A stretch of 64,000 nt of DNA, from assembly GCA_029975555.1 (NCBI GenBank), contig JARKOY010000079.1, positions 186,001 to 250,000 of the forward strand, given 5' to 3'. Positions 35,768-43,754 of the stretch are shown here, piece after piece (position 1 is the first letter of the stretch; every line of letters begins with the position of its first letter). The notes under the pieces are model-generated. The model worked only from the letters and a program-made list of their open reading frames with translations, searched no databases and was not told the origin of the DNA. Source of the DNA: Spirochaetia bacterium (GTDB taxonomy: Bacteria; Spirochaetota; Spirochaetia; Treponematales; Rectinemataceae). The position numbers were made by a program, and so were the translations under genes.

Positions 35768-38062
35768 GTGAAGGGGCGGGAGTATCCTGAAATAGTTATG
35801 CACGCAAAAAGCGGGAGAAGATCGACGCAGAGGCCATTCATCGGTTTTCTCGCGGCACGCTTCGATGAAGCGTATCAGCATGCCGTGTGGATGGGGGCTT
35901 CGGCAGAGGCCGAGGCGCTGGGCGCCTCCCTCATTTTCTTTGGGGGGCAGCGCATAAGCAGCCCTGTCGGCTATGAGGCGCTCGACAACATCGCCTTCGA
36001 TCTGGCTAAACGCAGCGATATAGCTGGTCTCATCGTCATGTCCAACGTCATCGGCACCTACATAAATTCTGAAGAGCAGATGGCCTTCCTCAAAGGATTC
36101 GGCGACATGCCTCTCGTCACCATAGGAATTGAGTATCCAGGCATAGCCAGCGTCTGCGTGGACCCCTCCGGCGGCATGAGGTCCATCGTGGAACACCTGG
36201 TCCGTGTCCATGGGCGGAAGCATTTTCTCTTTCTTGCTGGCCCGAGGGGACACATCGAATCGGAGGCGAGGAAGGCCGAGTTTTTCGCGAGCCTCGACAA
36301 GCTTCTACCCGGCGCAGAGCCTGATGTCATTTACGGTGATTTTACCGAGGAAGACGCGCGGGAAAAGGTGGAGCAATATCTTGACGCCAAGGCTGGTGGA
36401 GCTCGCACGCTGACGATCGACGCAATCGTGGCGGCCAACGATCTTATGGCCTTCGGTGCGCTCTCGGCCCTCGCCGCCCGAGGCATCGACGTGCCCGGGG
36501 ACCTGTCCCTCACAGGCTTCGACGACACGGAGGACAGCCGCTTTTCGACACCTCCCCTTACCACGGTCCGTCAGCCGACTGCGGCGCTCGGCAGGCTCGC
36601 GGTGCGCCGCCTGGCCGCGCGCCTCGGGCTGATTTCCGAAGAACCGCAGGTACGCCTTCCTGTGTCGTTCATCACGAGGGAATCCTGCGGATGTCTCTCC
36701 TCGCCCGATGCCGAGGATCTTCCTCCGGAGGGTGAGGAAATCGTTCTGGAGGCAACGGAGCCCATTTCTGTCGCCGTCAAGCGCGAGATCCATGCGGGCC
36801 GAAATCCGGGGCGTCTGAGAAAGCAGGCCATCCCACCGGAACAGAGAGAAAAGGCTCTTTTGGCCATAGCCGAAGGAGAGTGCCGTTACTTGGCCTCCGC
36901 CCGACTCCTCGCGGAAAAGCGAGCGGCGATTCTGAGGGATATAGAATCGTACCTTGTTTCGTCCTTCGGCATGGAGGATATTCTCAGAAAAATAGCCCAC
37001 GGCATCAGAGAGCTGGGGATAAGTGGCTGCTGGCTCAGCCTTTTCGAGGCAGGGGGACCTTCTCCCGAGTGGTCGAAACTCATGCTCGCCGCCGTCGGAA
37101 ATAGTGTCCACATTCTTTCACCTCAGGGGCTGCGCTTCAGAACTGCCGAACTCATACCCGGCGGACTTCCCCCTGAATGGAAGGCCTATGTCTGCGAGCC
37201 GCTCTGTTTCGGCGACGATCGCCTCGGATACCTGATCTGTACGGCCGATTCCACAGACCGCCGCATGTACGTTGCGCTCCGCGATCAGGTGTCGAGCGCT
37301 ATCAAGGGAGCTATTCTCATGGCAGCCGAAAAAGACAGGGAAAAGGAGCTGGAAAAGAAGGTCCGTCTCAGGACTCTCGAGCTCTCGGCCGCCAACCAGC
37401 GCCTCATGGAGGAAATTGCGAGAAGAAAAAAACTGGAAGAGGAACTCCTCAGCATCTCCAACTTCATTATGGGCGACATAGGGCGCGACATCCACGACAA
37501 CCTCTGTCAGGACATCGCGGTGCTTGGAATTATGGCTGCCGTGCTGGAAGGAAGACTGATCCGAGCAGGCCTCAAGGCTGAGAGCGAAGAAGCAGCAGCC
37601 ATCGCGAGGCGCGCAGGTGAAACCGCGGCCAAGGCCAAGGACATGGCCCGCGGCCTGTACCCTGTTGAGCTCGAGGCGAAGGGCATTGTCCCTGCGATCG
37701 AGAATCTGGTCTCCGTCGCCCGAAAGGGGCGTGGAACCACGATTAGGTTGGAAGTCACCCGAGGCTTCTACGTCCGCGATCCTCAGAAGGCGCTGCATCT
37801 CTTTCGAATTGTGCAGGAGGCACTCAGCAACGCGCTGAAGCATTCGAACGCTTCTGAGATCAGAGTGGGCCTCTACATGGACCGCGAGAACATCACGGTG
37901 GAAGTGGCCGACAATGGAGTCGGCCTTCCGCAAGGGAGTGCTCAGGAGGAAGGCGGGATGGGGCTCCAGATCATGAAATATAGGGCCAGCGTCATAGGCG
38001 CCGAACTGCGTATTCGGTCGAAGGAGTCGGGGACCACGGTGGCCTGTAGGGTAGCGAGGTAG
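35768..38062 (+). CDS. Sensor histidine kinase with cytoplasmic LacI-like ligand-binding domain
   Basis: About 764 residues with no signal peptide and no membrane segment. Residues 20-320 form a LacI/GalR-type periplasmic-binding-like domain. It starts FIGFLAARFDEAYQHAVWMG, contains DAIVAANDLMAFGALSALAARGI and ends in the LacI-type tail FITRESCGC, but there is no helix-turn-helix. A middle GAF-like region (roughly 380-520) and a coiled coil (about 525-567) follow. The NarL-type kinase core has the phospho-histidine in RDIHDNLCQD (His576), an N-box around NALKHSN (Asn688), and ATP-binding glycine boxes near DNGVGL and GGMGLQIMKYR. It is followed four bases later by its response regulator. It likely senses a sugar in the cytoplasm. 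The start is a GTG with a weak ribosome site, and an ATG at 35798 is an alternative. Confidence 0.9.
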   Translation: MKGREYPEIVMHAKSGRRSTQRPFIGFLAARFDEAYQHAVWMGASAEAEALGASLIFFGGQRISSPVGYEALDNIAFDLAKRSDIAGLIVMSNVIGTYINSEEQMAFLKGFGDMPLVTIGIEYPGIASVCVDPSGGMRSIVEHLVRVHGRKHFLFLAGPRGHIESEARKAEFFASLDKLLPGAEPDVIYGDFTEEDAREKVEQYLDAKAGGARTLTIDAIVAANDLMAFGALSALAARGIDVPGDLSLTGFDDTEDSRFSTPPLTTVRQPTAALGRLAVRRLAARLGLISEEPQVRLPVSFITRESCGCLSSPDAEDLPPEGEEIVLEATEPISVAVKREIHAGRNPGRLRKQAIPPEQREKALLAIAEGECRYLASARLLAEKRAAILRDIESYLVSSFGMEDILRKIAHGIRELGISGCWLSLFEAGGPSPEWSKLMLAAVGNSVHILSPQGLRFRTAELIPGGLPPEWKAYVCEPLCFGDDRLGYLICTADSTDRRMYVALRDQVSSAIKGAILMAAEKDREKELEKKVRLRTLELSAANQRLMEEIARRKKLEEELLSISNFIMGDIGRDIHDNLCQDIAVLGIMAAVLEGRLIRAGLKAESEEAAAIARRAGETAAKAKDMARGLYPVELEAKGIVPAIENLVSVARKGRGTTIRLEVTRGFYVRDPQKALHLFRIVQEALSNALKHSNASEIRVGLYMDRENITVEVADNGVGLPQGSAQEEGGMGLQIMKYRASVIGAELRIRSKESGTTVACRVAR

Positions 38063-38065
38063 CAT

Positions 38066-38725
38066 ATGTCGATACGACCAACATTCATCGTGGTGGACGA
38101 TCATCCTCTCTATCGTCAGGGGGTGACGACGCTCATCTCCGAGGAACTGCACCTTGAGTGCGTGGGGGAAGCAGGCGGCGTCCCAGAGGCCATAGGGCTG
38201 TTGGCGGCCAAGAGGCCCCGCCTCGCCATTGTGGACATATCCCTCCAGGGACAGAGCGGCCTTGAGCTCATACACTTCATCAAGAATGAATACCCAGAAA
38301 CCCTCGTCCTCGTCGTGTCGATGCATGAGGAGAATCTCTATGGCGAGAGAGTGCTCAAGGCAGGCGCCCGCGGTTTTGTCATGAAACACCAAAGTCCGGC
38401 TATTCTTCTCAAGGCAGTGACGGATGTCCTCGCAGGGCGCCTCGCAGTGAGCGAGGAGCTGAGAGAGCGCCTGCTCGCGGGCGTCGTGGGAGGACGGAAT
38501 GACCCAGATCCTGTGAATAGACTCTCCGACCGCGAACTGGAAGTTTTCACTCTCATCGGAAAAGGATACGGCGCCACCGAGATAGCCGAGAAGTTGGGCA
38601 TCTCAGTAAAGACAGTGAACGCCTACAGAGAACACATCAAGGACAAACTCTATCTGCCCTCGGCAGCCGACCTACGCAAGTTCGCCGTCGAATGGGCCTC
38701 GCGCACGCTTGATTGTGGGGCTTAG
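38066..38725 (+). CDS. LuxR-type (NarL family) response regulator
   Basis: This 219-residue protein has an N-terminal receiver domain, with acidic pair DD at 11-12, phospho-acceptor Asp57 in LAIVDISLQG and Lys near 107 in FVMKHQ. A C-terminal LuxR helix-turn-helix follows (roughly 155-215; LSDRELEVFTLIGKGYGATEIAEKLGIS and VKTVNAYREHIKDKL). It is separated from the kinase by three bases, so the pair is a cognate two-component system. Palindromes in the gap before the GH52 gene are candidate binding sites. Control of the xylo-oligosaccharide transporter and beta-xylosidase is inferred from proximity. Confidence 0.96.
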   Translation: MSIRPTFIVVDDHPLYRQGVTTLISEELHLECVGEAGGVPEAIGLLAAKRPRLAIVDISLQGQSGLELIHFIKNEYPETLVLVVSMHEENLYGERVLKAGARGFVMKHQSPAILLKAVTDVLAGRLAVSEELRERLLAGVVGGRNDPDPVNRLSDRELEVFTLIGKGYGATEIAEKLGISVKTVNAYREHIKDKLYLPSAADLRKFAVEWASRTLDCGA

Positions 38726-38792
38726 GTAAAAAGGCCGATGGTCAAAACGGCAAAAATCCCACTGATCACAGAGGCTCTAAAACTATATGCTG

Positions 38793-38821
38793 TACACGTG
38801 TATCGTTGCACAACGCTGCAA
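38793..38821. promoter_or_regulatory. Candidate regulator sites upstream of the GH52 gene
   Basis: The gap between the response regulator and the beta-xylosidase carries TACACGTGTA (38793-38802), a perfect 10-bp palindrome, and TTGCA-N6-TGCAA (38806-38821), a second perfect dyad. They lie 24-52 bases before the ATG at 38845, the right range for a promoter-proximal regulator. Binding by the adjacent response regulator is inferred. Confidence 0.45.
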
Positions 38822-38844
38822 GACGCCTATGGGGAATCCGATCA

Positions 38845-40944
38845 ATGGAACTACAGAGACATGATATAGATTATTATTCTTTGCACGGTATATGGGGTGC
38901 ATATTCTTCCTTCGTCCTCGGACGCATCGGCCGGGGGGCGGGGGTCGTGGTCGGGGATGTCCGTCCTCCGGAAACAGGTCTTTTTGTTGGGTACCGCGTA
39001 GGGCGAGAAGAGCCTCACCTGTTTCCCTTCTCTTCTGGAAGAAAGTATGGCCTCGGGGCTGCTGCCTACCACGCCGACGAATCGTCCAAGAACATCGATG
39101 AACACTACAGGCGCGCCACATGGTTCAAGCCCGAGGAGATGGAGCGTTTCATATATCTTTCGGGCGAAGAGTGGCGCACGAAACTGATGAGTTTTCGAGT
39201 CTTCTCCTTCTTCGGAGAAGTCCCGGACCCGGCAACTGTCTCGCGGGCTTCGGCCCGTTCGGCCTTCAGACCTTCCATCCTCATTCGGCTCTCGTTCGAC
39301 AACAGCGAGGGCAATGGGCCGATGACGGGCCTCTTCGGCATGCAAGGAATCCGCCGACCCCTCTCGGATTCCACCGATGGAGCCCTTCTCGGCATGGCCT
39401 CCGACGCCTGTTTCGGCTTTGCCGTACACCCCGGCGCCGATGTCGAGGAGGTGATGGATTGGTCCGTGATCGATGCCGCCTTCAACGGCAATCGTTCCCT
39501 CCGCCGTCTGGCTTCCGAGGGGGGCCTACGGTTTACGATAGCTCCTGGGCGTAAGGCCGAGTACATCATTGCGCTGGGGGTCTTCCGCGACGGCATCATA
39601 ACCACAGGGAGACGCGCCTACGCCTACTACACCTGCCTTTTTAAAGATCTCGAGGACGTTCTCGAAAATGCCCTCGACGAGGCGGAAGAATCTCTTTTCA
39701 GAGCCGAGAGGGTGGATGCTCTTCTCGATTCGTCTGGACTCTCGGAGGATCGCCGTTTTCTCTTCGCGCAGGCTGCCCACAGTTATCTTGCCAACACCGA
39801 ACTTCTTCTGTCCGAGACGGGCGAGCCTATTTTTGTCGTAAACGAGGGCGAATACCAGATGATGAACACCCTCGACCTCACCATAGATCAGGCCTTCTGG
39901 GAAGCGCGTTTTTCGCCGTGGACACTGCGCAATGAACTGGAATCGCTGGAGGAATACTCCACCTACGAAGATTCCATGGGCCTCGCTTTTGCGCACGATC
40001 AAGGAGTGGACAACTGTTTTACGCCGCGAGGACGATCGGTATATGAACTGCCGGGACTGACGGACTGCTTCAGCTTCATGAGTTACGAGGAAACCCTCAA
40101 TTGGACGATTTCGGCCTGTCTTTACACGAATCTTACGGACAGCTGGAATTGGGCCCGGGACAAGCGCAAAAGGCTGAGCTCCTGCCTCAGGTCCATCATT
40201 GCGCGCGACGCGAACGGCGACGGAATCATGGACCGAGACTCCGACCGCTGCGAGGGTGGGGCAGAGATCACGACCTACGACTCCCTGGACATCAGCTTAG
40301 GACAGGCGCGCAACAATCTTTACCTGGCCGTAAAGGCGTGGGCTGCCTTCGTCTGCCTTGAAGCTCTTTTCAGAAAGCTCGATGGAAGAGAAACCGAAGA
40401 ATCTAGGGATGCTGCGTCGGCCGCCAGGGCCGCGGCAGCCACCATTGTCGCCAACATGCTCGACCCGGAAGGCTTTATCCCGGCCGTGTTCGAGCGCGAC
40501 AACCGCTCCTGCATCATCCCTGCAATCGAGGGCTTGGCCTACCCCGCCTTCTGCGGCGCCCCGGAGGCCGTTCGCCCCGACGGCCCCTATGGAGAGCTCG
40601 TCCGCGCACTCAAACGGCATGTAGAAACCGTCCTCGTCCCCGGCGTCTGCATCGATGCGTCGTCGGGGGGCTGGAAGCTCTCTTCGACGAGCAACAACAC
40701 GTGGCTCAGCAAAATATTCTTGAACCAGTACGTTGCAGAACAGATTCTGGGCATCAGCGACGAACGCGTGACGCGGGACTCCGTCCATGCTTCATGGCTT
40801 AAGACCGGCAGCGCCGACTTTGCGGCCACCGATCAGGTCGATTCCACGACCGGAAAAGACCTTGGTTCGAGGCTCTATCCCAGGCTCGTCACCTCGATAC
40901 TCTGGCTCGGGCAGATGTCTAGGCAAAACCAGCGCGCTGTATGA
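38845..40944 (+). CDS. GH52 beta-xylosidase
   Basis: This 699-residue protein matches glycoside hydrolase family 52 along its whole length. Recognisable blocks are GEPIFVVNEGEYQMMNTLDL, where a glutamate near 334-336 is the expected nucleophile, and GGAEITTYDSLDISLGQARN, where an aspartate near 479-482 is the expected acid/base. The C-terminal GGWKLSSTSNNTWLSKIFLN is also conserved. GH52 enzymes hydrolyse xylose from the non-reducing end of xylo-oligosaccharides with retention. There is no signal peptide, so it acts in the cytoplasm on imported sugar. The ATG at 38845 has GGGGA upstream and gives the family's usual length. The open frame upstream to 38713 is not used. This assignment anchors the function of the whole locus. 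Confidence 0.95.
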   Translation: MELQRHDIDYYSLHGIWGAYSSFVLGRIGRGAGVVVGDVRPPETGLFVGYRVGREEPHLFPFSSGRKYGLGAAAYHADESSKNIDEHYRRATWFKPEEMERFIYLSGEEWRTKLMSFRVFSFFGEVPDPATVSRASARSAFRPSILIRLSFDNSEGNGPMTGLFGMQGIRRPLSDSTDGALLGMASDACFGFAVHPGADVEEVMDWSVIDAAFNGNRSLRRLASEGGLRFTIAPGRKAEYIIALGVFRDGIITTGRRAYAYYTCLFKDLEDVLENALDEAEESLFRAERVDALLDSSGLSEDRRFLFAQAAHSYLANTELLLSETGEPIFVVNEGEYQMMNTLDLTIDQAFWEARFSPWTLRNELESLEEYSTYEDSMGLAFAHDQGVDNCFTPRGRSVYELPGLTDCFSFMSYEETLNWTISACLYTNLTDSWNWARDKRKRLSSCLRSIIARDANGDGIMDRDSDRCEGGAEITTYDSLDISLGQARNNLYLAVKAWAAFVCLEALFRKLDGRETEESRDAASAARAAAATIVANMLDPEGFIPAVFERDNRSCIIPAIEGLAYPAFCGAPEAVRPDGPYGELVRALKRHVETVLVPGVCIDASSGGWKLSSTSNNTWLSKIFLNQYVAEQILGISDERVTRDSVHASWLKTGSADFAATDQVDSTTGKDLGSRLYPRLVTSILWLGQMSRQNQRAV

Positions 40945-40955
40945 TATTCATCCTG

Positions 40956-41052
40956 CGCGCCCTCGGTGAACAGGCAAAAGAAGAATTTTCCGGTCTTTCT
41001 GTAAAAGAGGGCGCGGCGGCCTGACCTCGGCGGGCGGGCATAGGACCCGCCC
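40956..41052 (+). terminator. Possible terminator hairpins after the GH52 gene
   Basis: CGCGCCCTC (40956-40964) can pair with GAGGGCGCG (41007-41015). A second hairpin, GGGCGGG (41032-41038) with CCCGCCC (41046-41052), follows. Neither has a U-tract, so rho-independent termination is doubtful. The remaining sequence to 41144 shows no gene. Confidence 0.35.
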
Positions 41053-41144
41053 TGCTATGCTCGAACTAAGGTCTCTCGTCAGTACAGGTGAGGTTTCAGG
41101 AGCCCCGCTCGTCCGTGCCGGCGCATGCGGGTTAAAAAGCTCTA

Positions 41145-41438
41145 TCAGCTGTAGGAATGTATTTTTTCTAGCTCTTTGCTCATCTTCTTTTGTGCTTCTC
41201 GTATATCGAGTTCATTCTGAAGATTTAACCAAAACTTATACGAGTTCCCAAAATACTTCGAAAGTCGCAATGCCATCTCTACTGAGAGTTTTCTTTTGCC
41301 ATGGAGTAAATCCAAGACCGTACTCGTCGATACATTGAGCTCTTTCGAAAGCCTATAGGGGGTAATATGGAATGGTTCAAGGAACTCTTCTCGAAGAATT
41401 TCTCCAATGGTGGGGGTCTCAATATAGTCTTCATTCAT
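41145..41438 (-). CDS. higA: HigA-type antitoxin (Xre family)
   Basis: This 97-residue DNA-binding protein has an HTH of the HigA/VapI type (TPYRLSKELNVSTSTVLDLLHGKRKLSVEMALRLSKYFG) and a C-terminal segment of Lys/Glu-rich helix (RFWLNLQNEL-type: SYKFWLNLQNELDIREAQKKM). HigA neutralises HigB and represses their shared promoter. Here the toxin gene comes first (41452-41733), the usual order for HigBA. The gap between toxin and antitoxin is 13 bases. Base composition is AT-rich, as for many mobile toxin-antitoxin pairs. Confidence 0.93.
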   Translation of the reverse strand: MNEDYIETPTIGEILREEFLEPFHITPYRLSKELNVSTSTVLDLLHGKRKLSVEMALRLSKYFGNSYKFWLNLQNELDIREAQKKMSKELEKIHSYS

Positions 41439-41451
41439 ACTATCTCACCTC

Positions 41452-41733
41452 TCAATGATAATCGATAATAGAAACTTCATACGCATCGCTCCCTTCAAAT
41501 TTGAAAATGATCCTCCATTTATCATTGATTCGAATGGAGCAATACCCTTTCTTCGGGCCTTGTAAATGTTCGAATCTGTTGGATGGCGGTACCATAAAAT
41601 CTTTCTCGGCCGTCGAAGCATCAATCAACAGAAGCTTTATAAGCGCTCGTTTTTGAATCTCGGGAGGAAGTCGTTTGGATTTTTCTTGGTGAAAGATTTT
41701 TTCTGTCTCCGCGTCTCCAAAAGATCGTATCAT
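41452..41733 (-). CDS. higB: HigB/RelE-type toxin (mRNA interferase)
   Basis: This 93-residue protein is a RelE-superfamily toxin of the HigB/GraT group. It shows FGDAETEKIFHQEKSKRLPPEIQ at the N-terminus, LKLLLIDASTAEKDF, and the C-terminal core KGYCSIRINDKWRIIFKFE with basic residues that cut ribosome-bound mRNA in the family. The start at 41733 has no Shine-Dalgarno. The promoter at 41740-41768 puts transcription start almost at the ATG. The pair is probably functional, since both genes are intact. Confidence 0.93.
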   Translation of the reverse strand: MIRSFGDAETEKIFHQEKSKRLPPEIQKRALIKLLLIDASTAEKDFMVPPSNRFEHLQGPKKGYCSIRINDKWRIIFKFEGSDAYEVSIIDYH

Positions 41734-41739
41734 AAACCA

Positions 41740-41768
41740 AATATACCCTATGCAGATATATCTGTCAA
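41740..41768 (-). promoter_or_regulatory. higBA promoter with overlapping operator, apparently leaderless
   Basis: On the minus strand, a perfect TTGACA (41768-41763) and TATATT (41745-41740) are 17 bases apart. Only six bases separate the -10 box from the ATG at 41733, so transcription should start at or next to the first codon. CAGATATATCTG (41753-41764), a perfect 12-bp palindrome, overlaps the -35 box, and a shorter AGATATCT lies at 41771-41778. They are likely HigA operators. Confidence 0.7.
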
Positions 41769-41781
41769 ATAGATATCTTTT

Positions 41782-42441
41782 TTAAGCTTCCACCCCTGCC
41801 AGAATACGGAGCACGGCCAGGGCCTGATGGGACGCGGCGATCATGACGCGGGGCGCGCAGACGCCGGTTTGCCCCTCCGAAGGGGTCACAAAATCGCCGC
41901 AGGCGACGATCCGTTCTGCGAGCCTAACGGTGCGGATTTCGTTGGCAGGTTCAAGCCCTCCCACCCCTGAAGCGGTGACGAGCCAGAGCCCAGGAGGACT
42001 GTGCCGCACAAACCAGGAAAACAGCATGGCTTTCGTGACTGCATCGTCCACTGCTTCGACGAGGACATCGCAGCCGTGGCAGAATTCATCGAGGTCGCGT
42101 TCCTCGATGCGACGGCACCAGAGCTCGAGTTCGACCGAGGGGGAGAGCGTGCGTATCTGCGCGGCGAGGGCGTCGGTTTTTTTCTGCCCTAGATGTCGGG
42201 GGAAGTAGTGTTGGCGGTTCAGGTTCTCGATGGACACTGTGTCGAAATCGGCGAGCCTAAAGGAGGTTACACCCGCCCGCGCAAGCATCATCGCAATGTT
42301 CGAGCCAAGGCCGCCCAGCCCGACGATACCCACACGCTTGCCGGTGATGTTGTGCAAGGCGGGTGGGTTGCGGGCGAGTCGGTCAGATACGGGGAGCTGC
42401 GCGTCCGGTAGAGACGCAGAAGGCGACTTGGCGATGTTCAA
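41782..42441 (-). CDS. thiF: ThiF-family adenylyltransferase
   Basis: This 219-residue protein is an E1-like ThiF/MoeB/HesA enzyme with the nucleotide-binding opening RVGIVGLGGLGSNIAMMLAR and the Asp/Arg/Lys set in LADFDTVSIENLNRQHYF. It adenylates the C-terminal Gly-Gly of a sulfur-carrier protein, here the adjacent ThiS, in the cytoplasm. It lacks the zinc-binding CxxC pairs of many MoeB/ThiF proteins. The start is a TTG at 42441 with GGAGGAGG directly upstream, overlapping the ThiS stop. No other thiamine or molybdopterin genes are next to it, so the pathway served is unknown. Confidence 0.9.
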   Translation of the reverse strand: MNIAKSPSASLPDAQLPVSDRLARNPPALHNITGKRVGIVGLGGLGSNIAMMLARAGVTSFRLADFDTVSIENLNRQHYFPRHLGQKKTDALAAQIRTLSPSVELELWCRRIEERDLDEFCHGCDVLVEAVDDAVTKAMLFSWFVRHSPPGLWLVTASGVGGLEPANEIRTVRLAERIVACGDFVTPSEGQTGVCAPRVMIAASHQALAVLRILAGVEA

Positions 42442-42671
42442 CCTCCTCCGACTGGCAGGTAGATGAAGAGGCGGTCTCCGTCCTTCAGCACCCTTTCATG
42501 GGGCGAACGCTCGTTGTTCACGATGGGAATGATGTATTTGCGGTACGGGCCGATCAGCCCGAGGCGATCCAGCACGCTGGCGGCGGACGTTCCCTCGGGA
42601 AACTCTAAGATAGTGCCCGATTTGACGCCCTCAATGTTCAAAAAACCGAGATACTCGACCGTAATGTGCAT
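42438..42671 (-). CDS. thiS: ThiS/MoaD-type sulfur-carrier protein
   Basis: This 77-residue beta-grasp protein ends in VGGG, giving the C-terminal Gly-Gly that ThiF activates. The segment ILEFPEGTSAASVLDRLGL is typical of ThiS/MoaD. It overlaps the ThiF gene by four bases. An AGGGG site precedes the ATG. Whether it carries sulfur for thiamine, molybdopterin or another product cannot be told, because no ThiG, ThiH or MoaE gene is nearby. Confidence 0.88.
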   Translation of the reverse strand: MHITVEYLGFLNIEGVKSGTILEFPEGTSAASVLDRLGLIGPYRKYIIPIVNNERSPHERVLKDGDRLFIYLPVGGG

Positions 42672-42687
42672 CGCACCCCTCTACTTT

Positions 42688-43719
42688 CTACCACTTGTTC
42701 TGCACGTCTTCGGCTAGGCCGAGCAGCCTGTCCACCTTGAGCTCGCGGCCGTCGTCGAGGATGAGCCGACCCGAATAGTAGCCGAAGAGCTGGTTCTGGA
42801 TCGATGATACGGCGAGCAATTTTATGTCGCTGTGGCGGTTCAAGACAGGCTCGAAGTCCATCTCGAAGCGGCCGTCGCTGCTGGTGATGTTCCATGGAGC
42901 CATATAATCCTTTGGGTCGATGTGAAATTCGATCTCCTCGAGCTTGTGGGCTCTGCCTCCGTAAAACACCATATTTTCCGATGCAGGCGTTCTGTCGGTA
43001 AATCCATACCCGATGTTCCACCCCAGAGGAATGCCTTCGTGCAGTCCAGAGGCCGAACCCCAGTACCAACGATTGTTGTAGAGCCAATATCCCCGACCCC
43101 AGTCTAGCACGCCAAACGAGTCATCAGGCTCGAAAGGATAGTGTTCCTCCCCGATCGTGACCTCGCCGCGTGCGGGCATGCAGTTTATCTTCTGGTTGTA
43201 GTAGAAGGCGCGCCTGTTCTCTTTCCATGAGGTGGCGATGTTCATGCTGTCCGCATCCGGGTCCTGTTCGAGCACAAGATCGCAGGAGAGGCCTTTCCCG
43301 TCACCGAAGGAAGGACAGTGCGCGACAATGCGGCGCTGGCCTTTACCGAGGATATACGAGATGCTCAATTTTTTGTCTTCGTAGTGCAGATCGCCCCGCG
43401 ATGAAGAGGGCGAAAGGCCGGTCCTACCCCGCGGGAGCAGCTTGAGACTGTCCACGGGCGTAAAGCTGCGCCTCTCAAAATCGAGCCAGACGATGTTGCT
43501 CAAGCCCACATAGCCCAGGTCCGAGACCGTACACGCAATGCCGTATCCTCGCTTCTGCGAAAGCACGCAGTAGTAGTCCCATTCTTTGATCCGGTACCAG
43601 GGGGCTTTGATGCGCGACCGGTCATAGTGCCACAGCGGCCGCCTCGCCCAGCCTTCCTCTGTGATGTGTCCTCGATCGTCCAAAAGCTCGATCGGCGAAA
43701 TAATTTCATGTTGACTCAT
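42688..43719 (-). CDS. DUF2804 domain protein
   Basis: This 343-residue protein matches the DUF2804 family: ELLDDRGHITEEGWARRPLW at the N-terminus, SVLDWGRGYWLYNNRWYWGS-type block (FGVLDWGRGYWLYNNRWYWG), and GWNIGYGFTDRTPASENMV. Many aromatic residues suggest a lipocalin-like or carbohydrate-binding fold, but the function is not known. It is the first gene of an apparent operon with ThiS and ThiF, 16 bases upstream of ThiS. The start has no Shine-Dalgarno, and its promoter implies a leaderless transcript. Confidence 0.87.
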   Translation of the reverse strand: MSQHEIISPIELLDDRGHITEEGWARRPLWHYDRSRIKAPWYRIKEWDYYCVLSQKRGYGIACTVSDLGYVGLSNIVWLDFERRSFTPVDSLKLLPRGRTGLSPSSSRGDLHYEDKKLSISYILGKGQRRIVAHCPSFGDGKGLSCDLVLEQDPDADSMNIATSWKENRRAFYYNQKINCMPARGEVTIGEEHYPFEPDDSFGVLDWGRGYWLYNNRWYWGSASGLHEGIPLGWNIGYGFTDRTPASENMVFYGGRAHKLEEIEFHIDPKDYMAPWNITSSDGRFEMDFEPVLNRHSDIKLLAVSSIQNQLFGYYSGRLILDDGRELKVDRLLGLAEDVQNKW

Positions 43720-43726
43720 AATATCG

Positions 43727-43754
43727 ATGATAGCGCAGATGGAATCTAAGTCAA
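43727..43754 (-). promoter_or_regulatory. Promoter of the DUF2804-thiS-thiF operon, apparently leaderless
   Basis: On the minus strand, TTGACT (43754-43749) and TATCAT (43732-43727) are 16 bases apart, and the ATG at 43719 is seven bases after the -10 box. Transcription should start at or within a base or two of the ATG. Confidence 0.6.
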
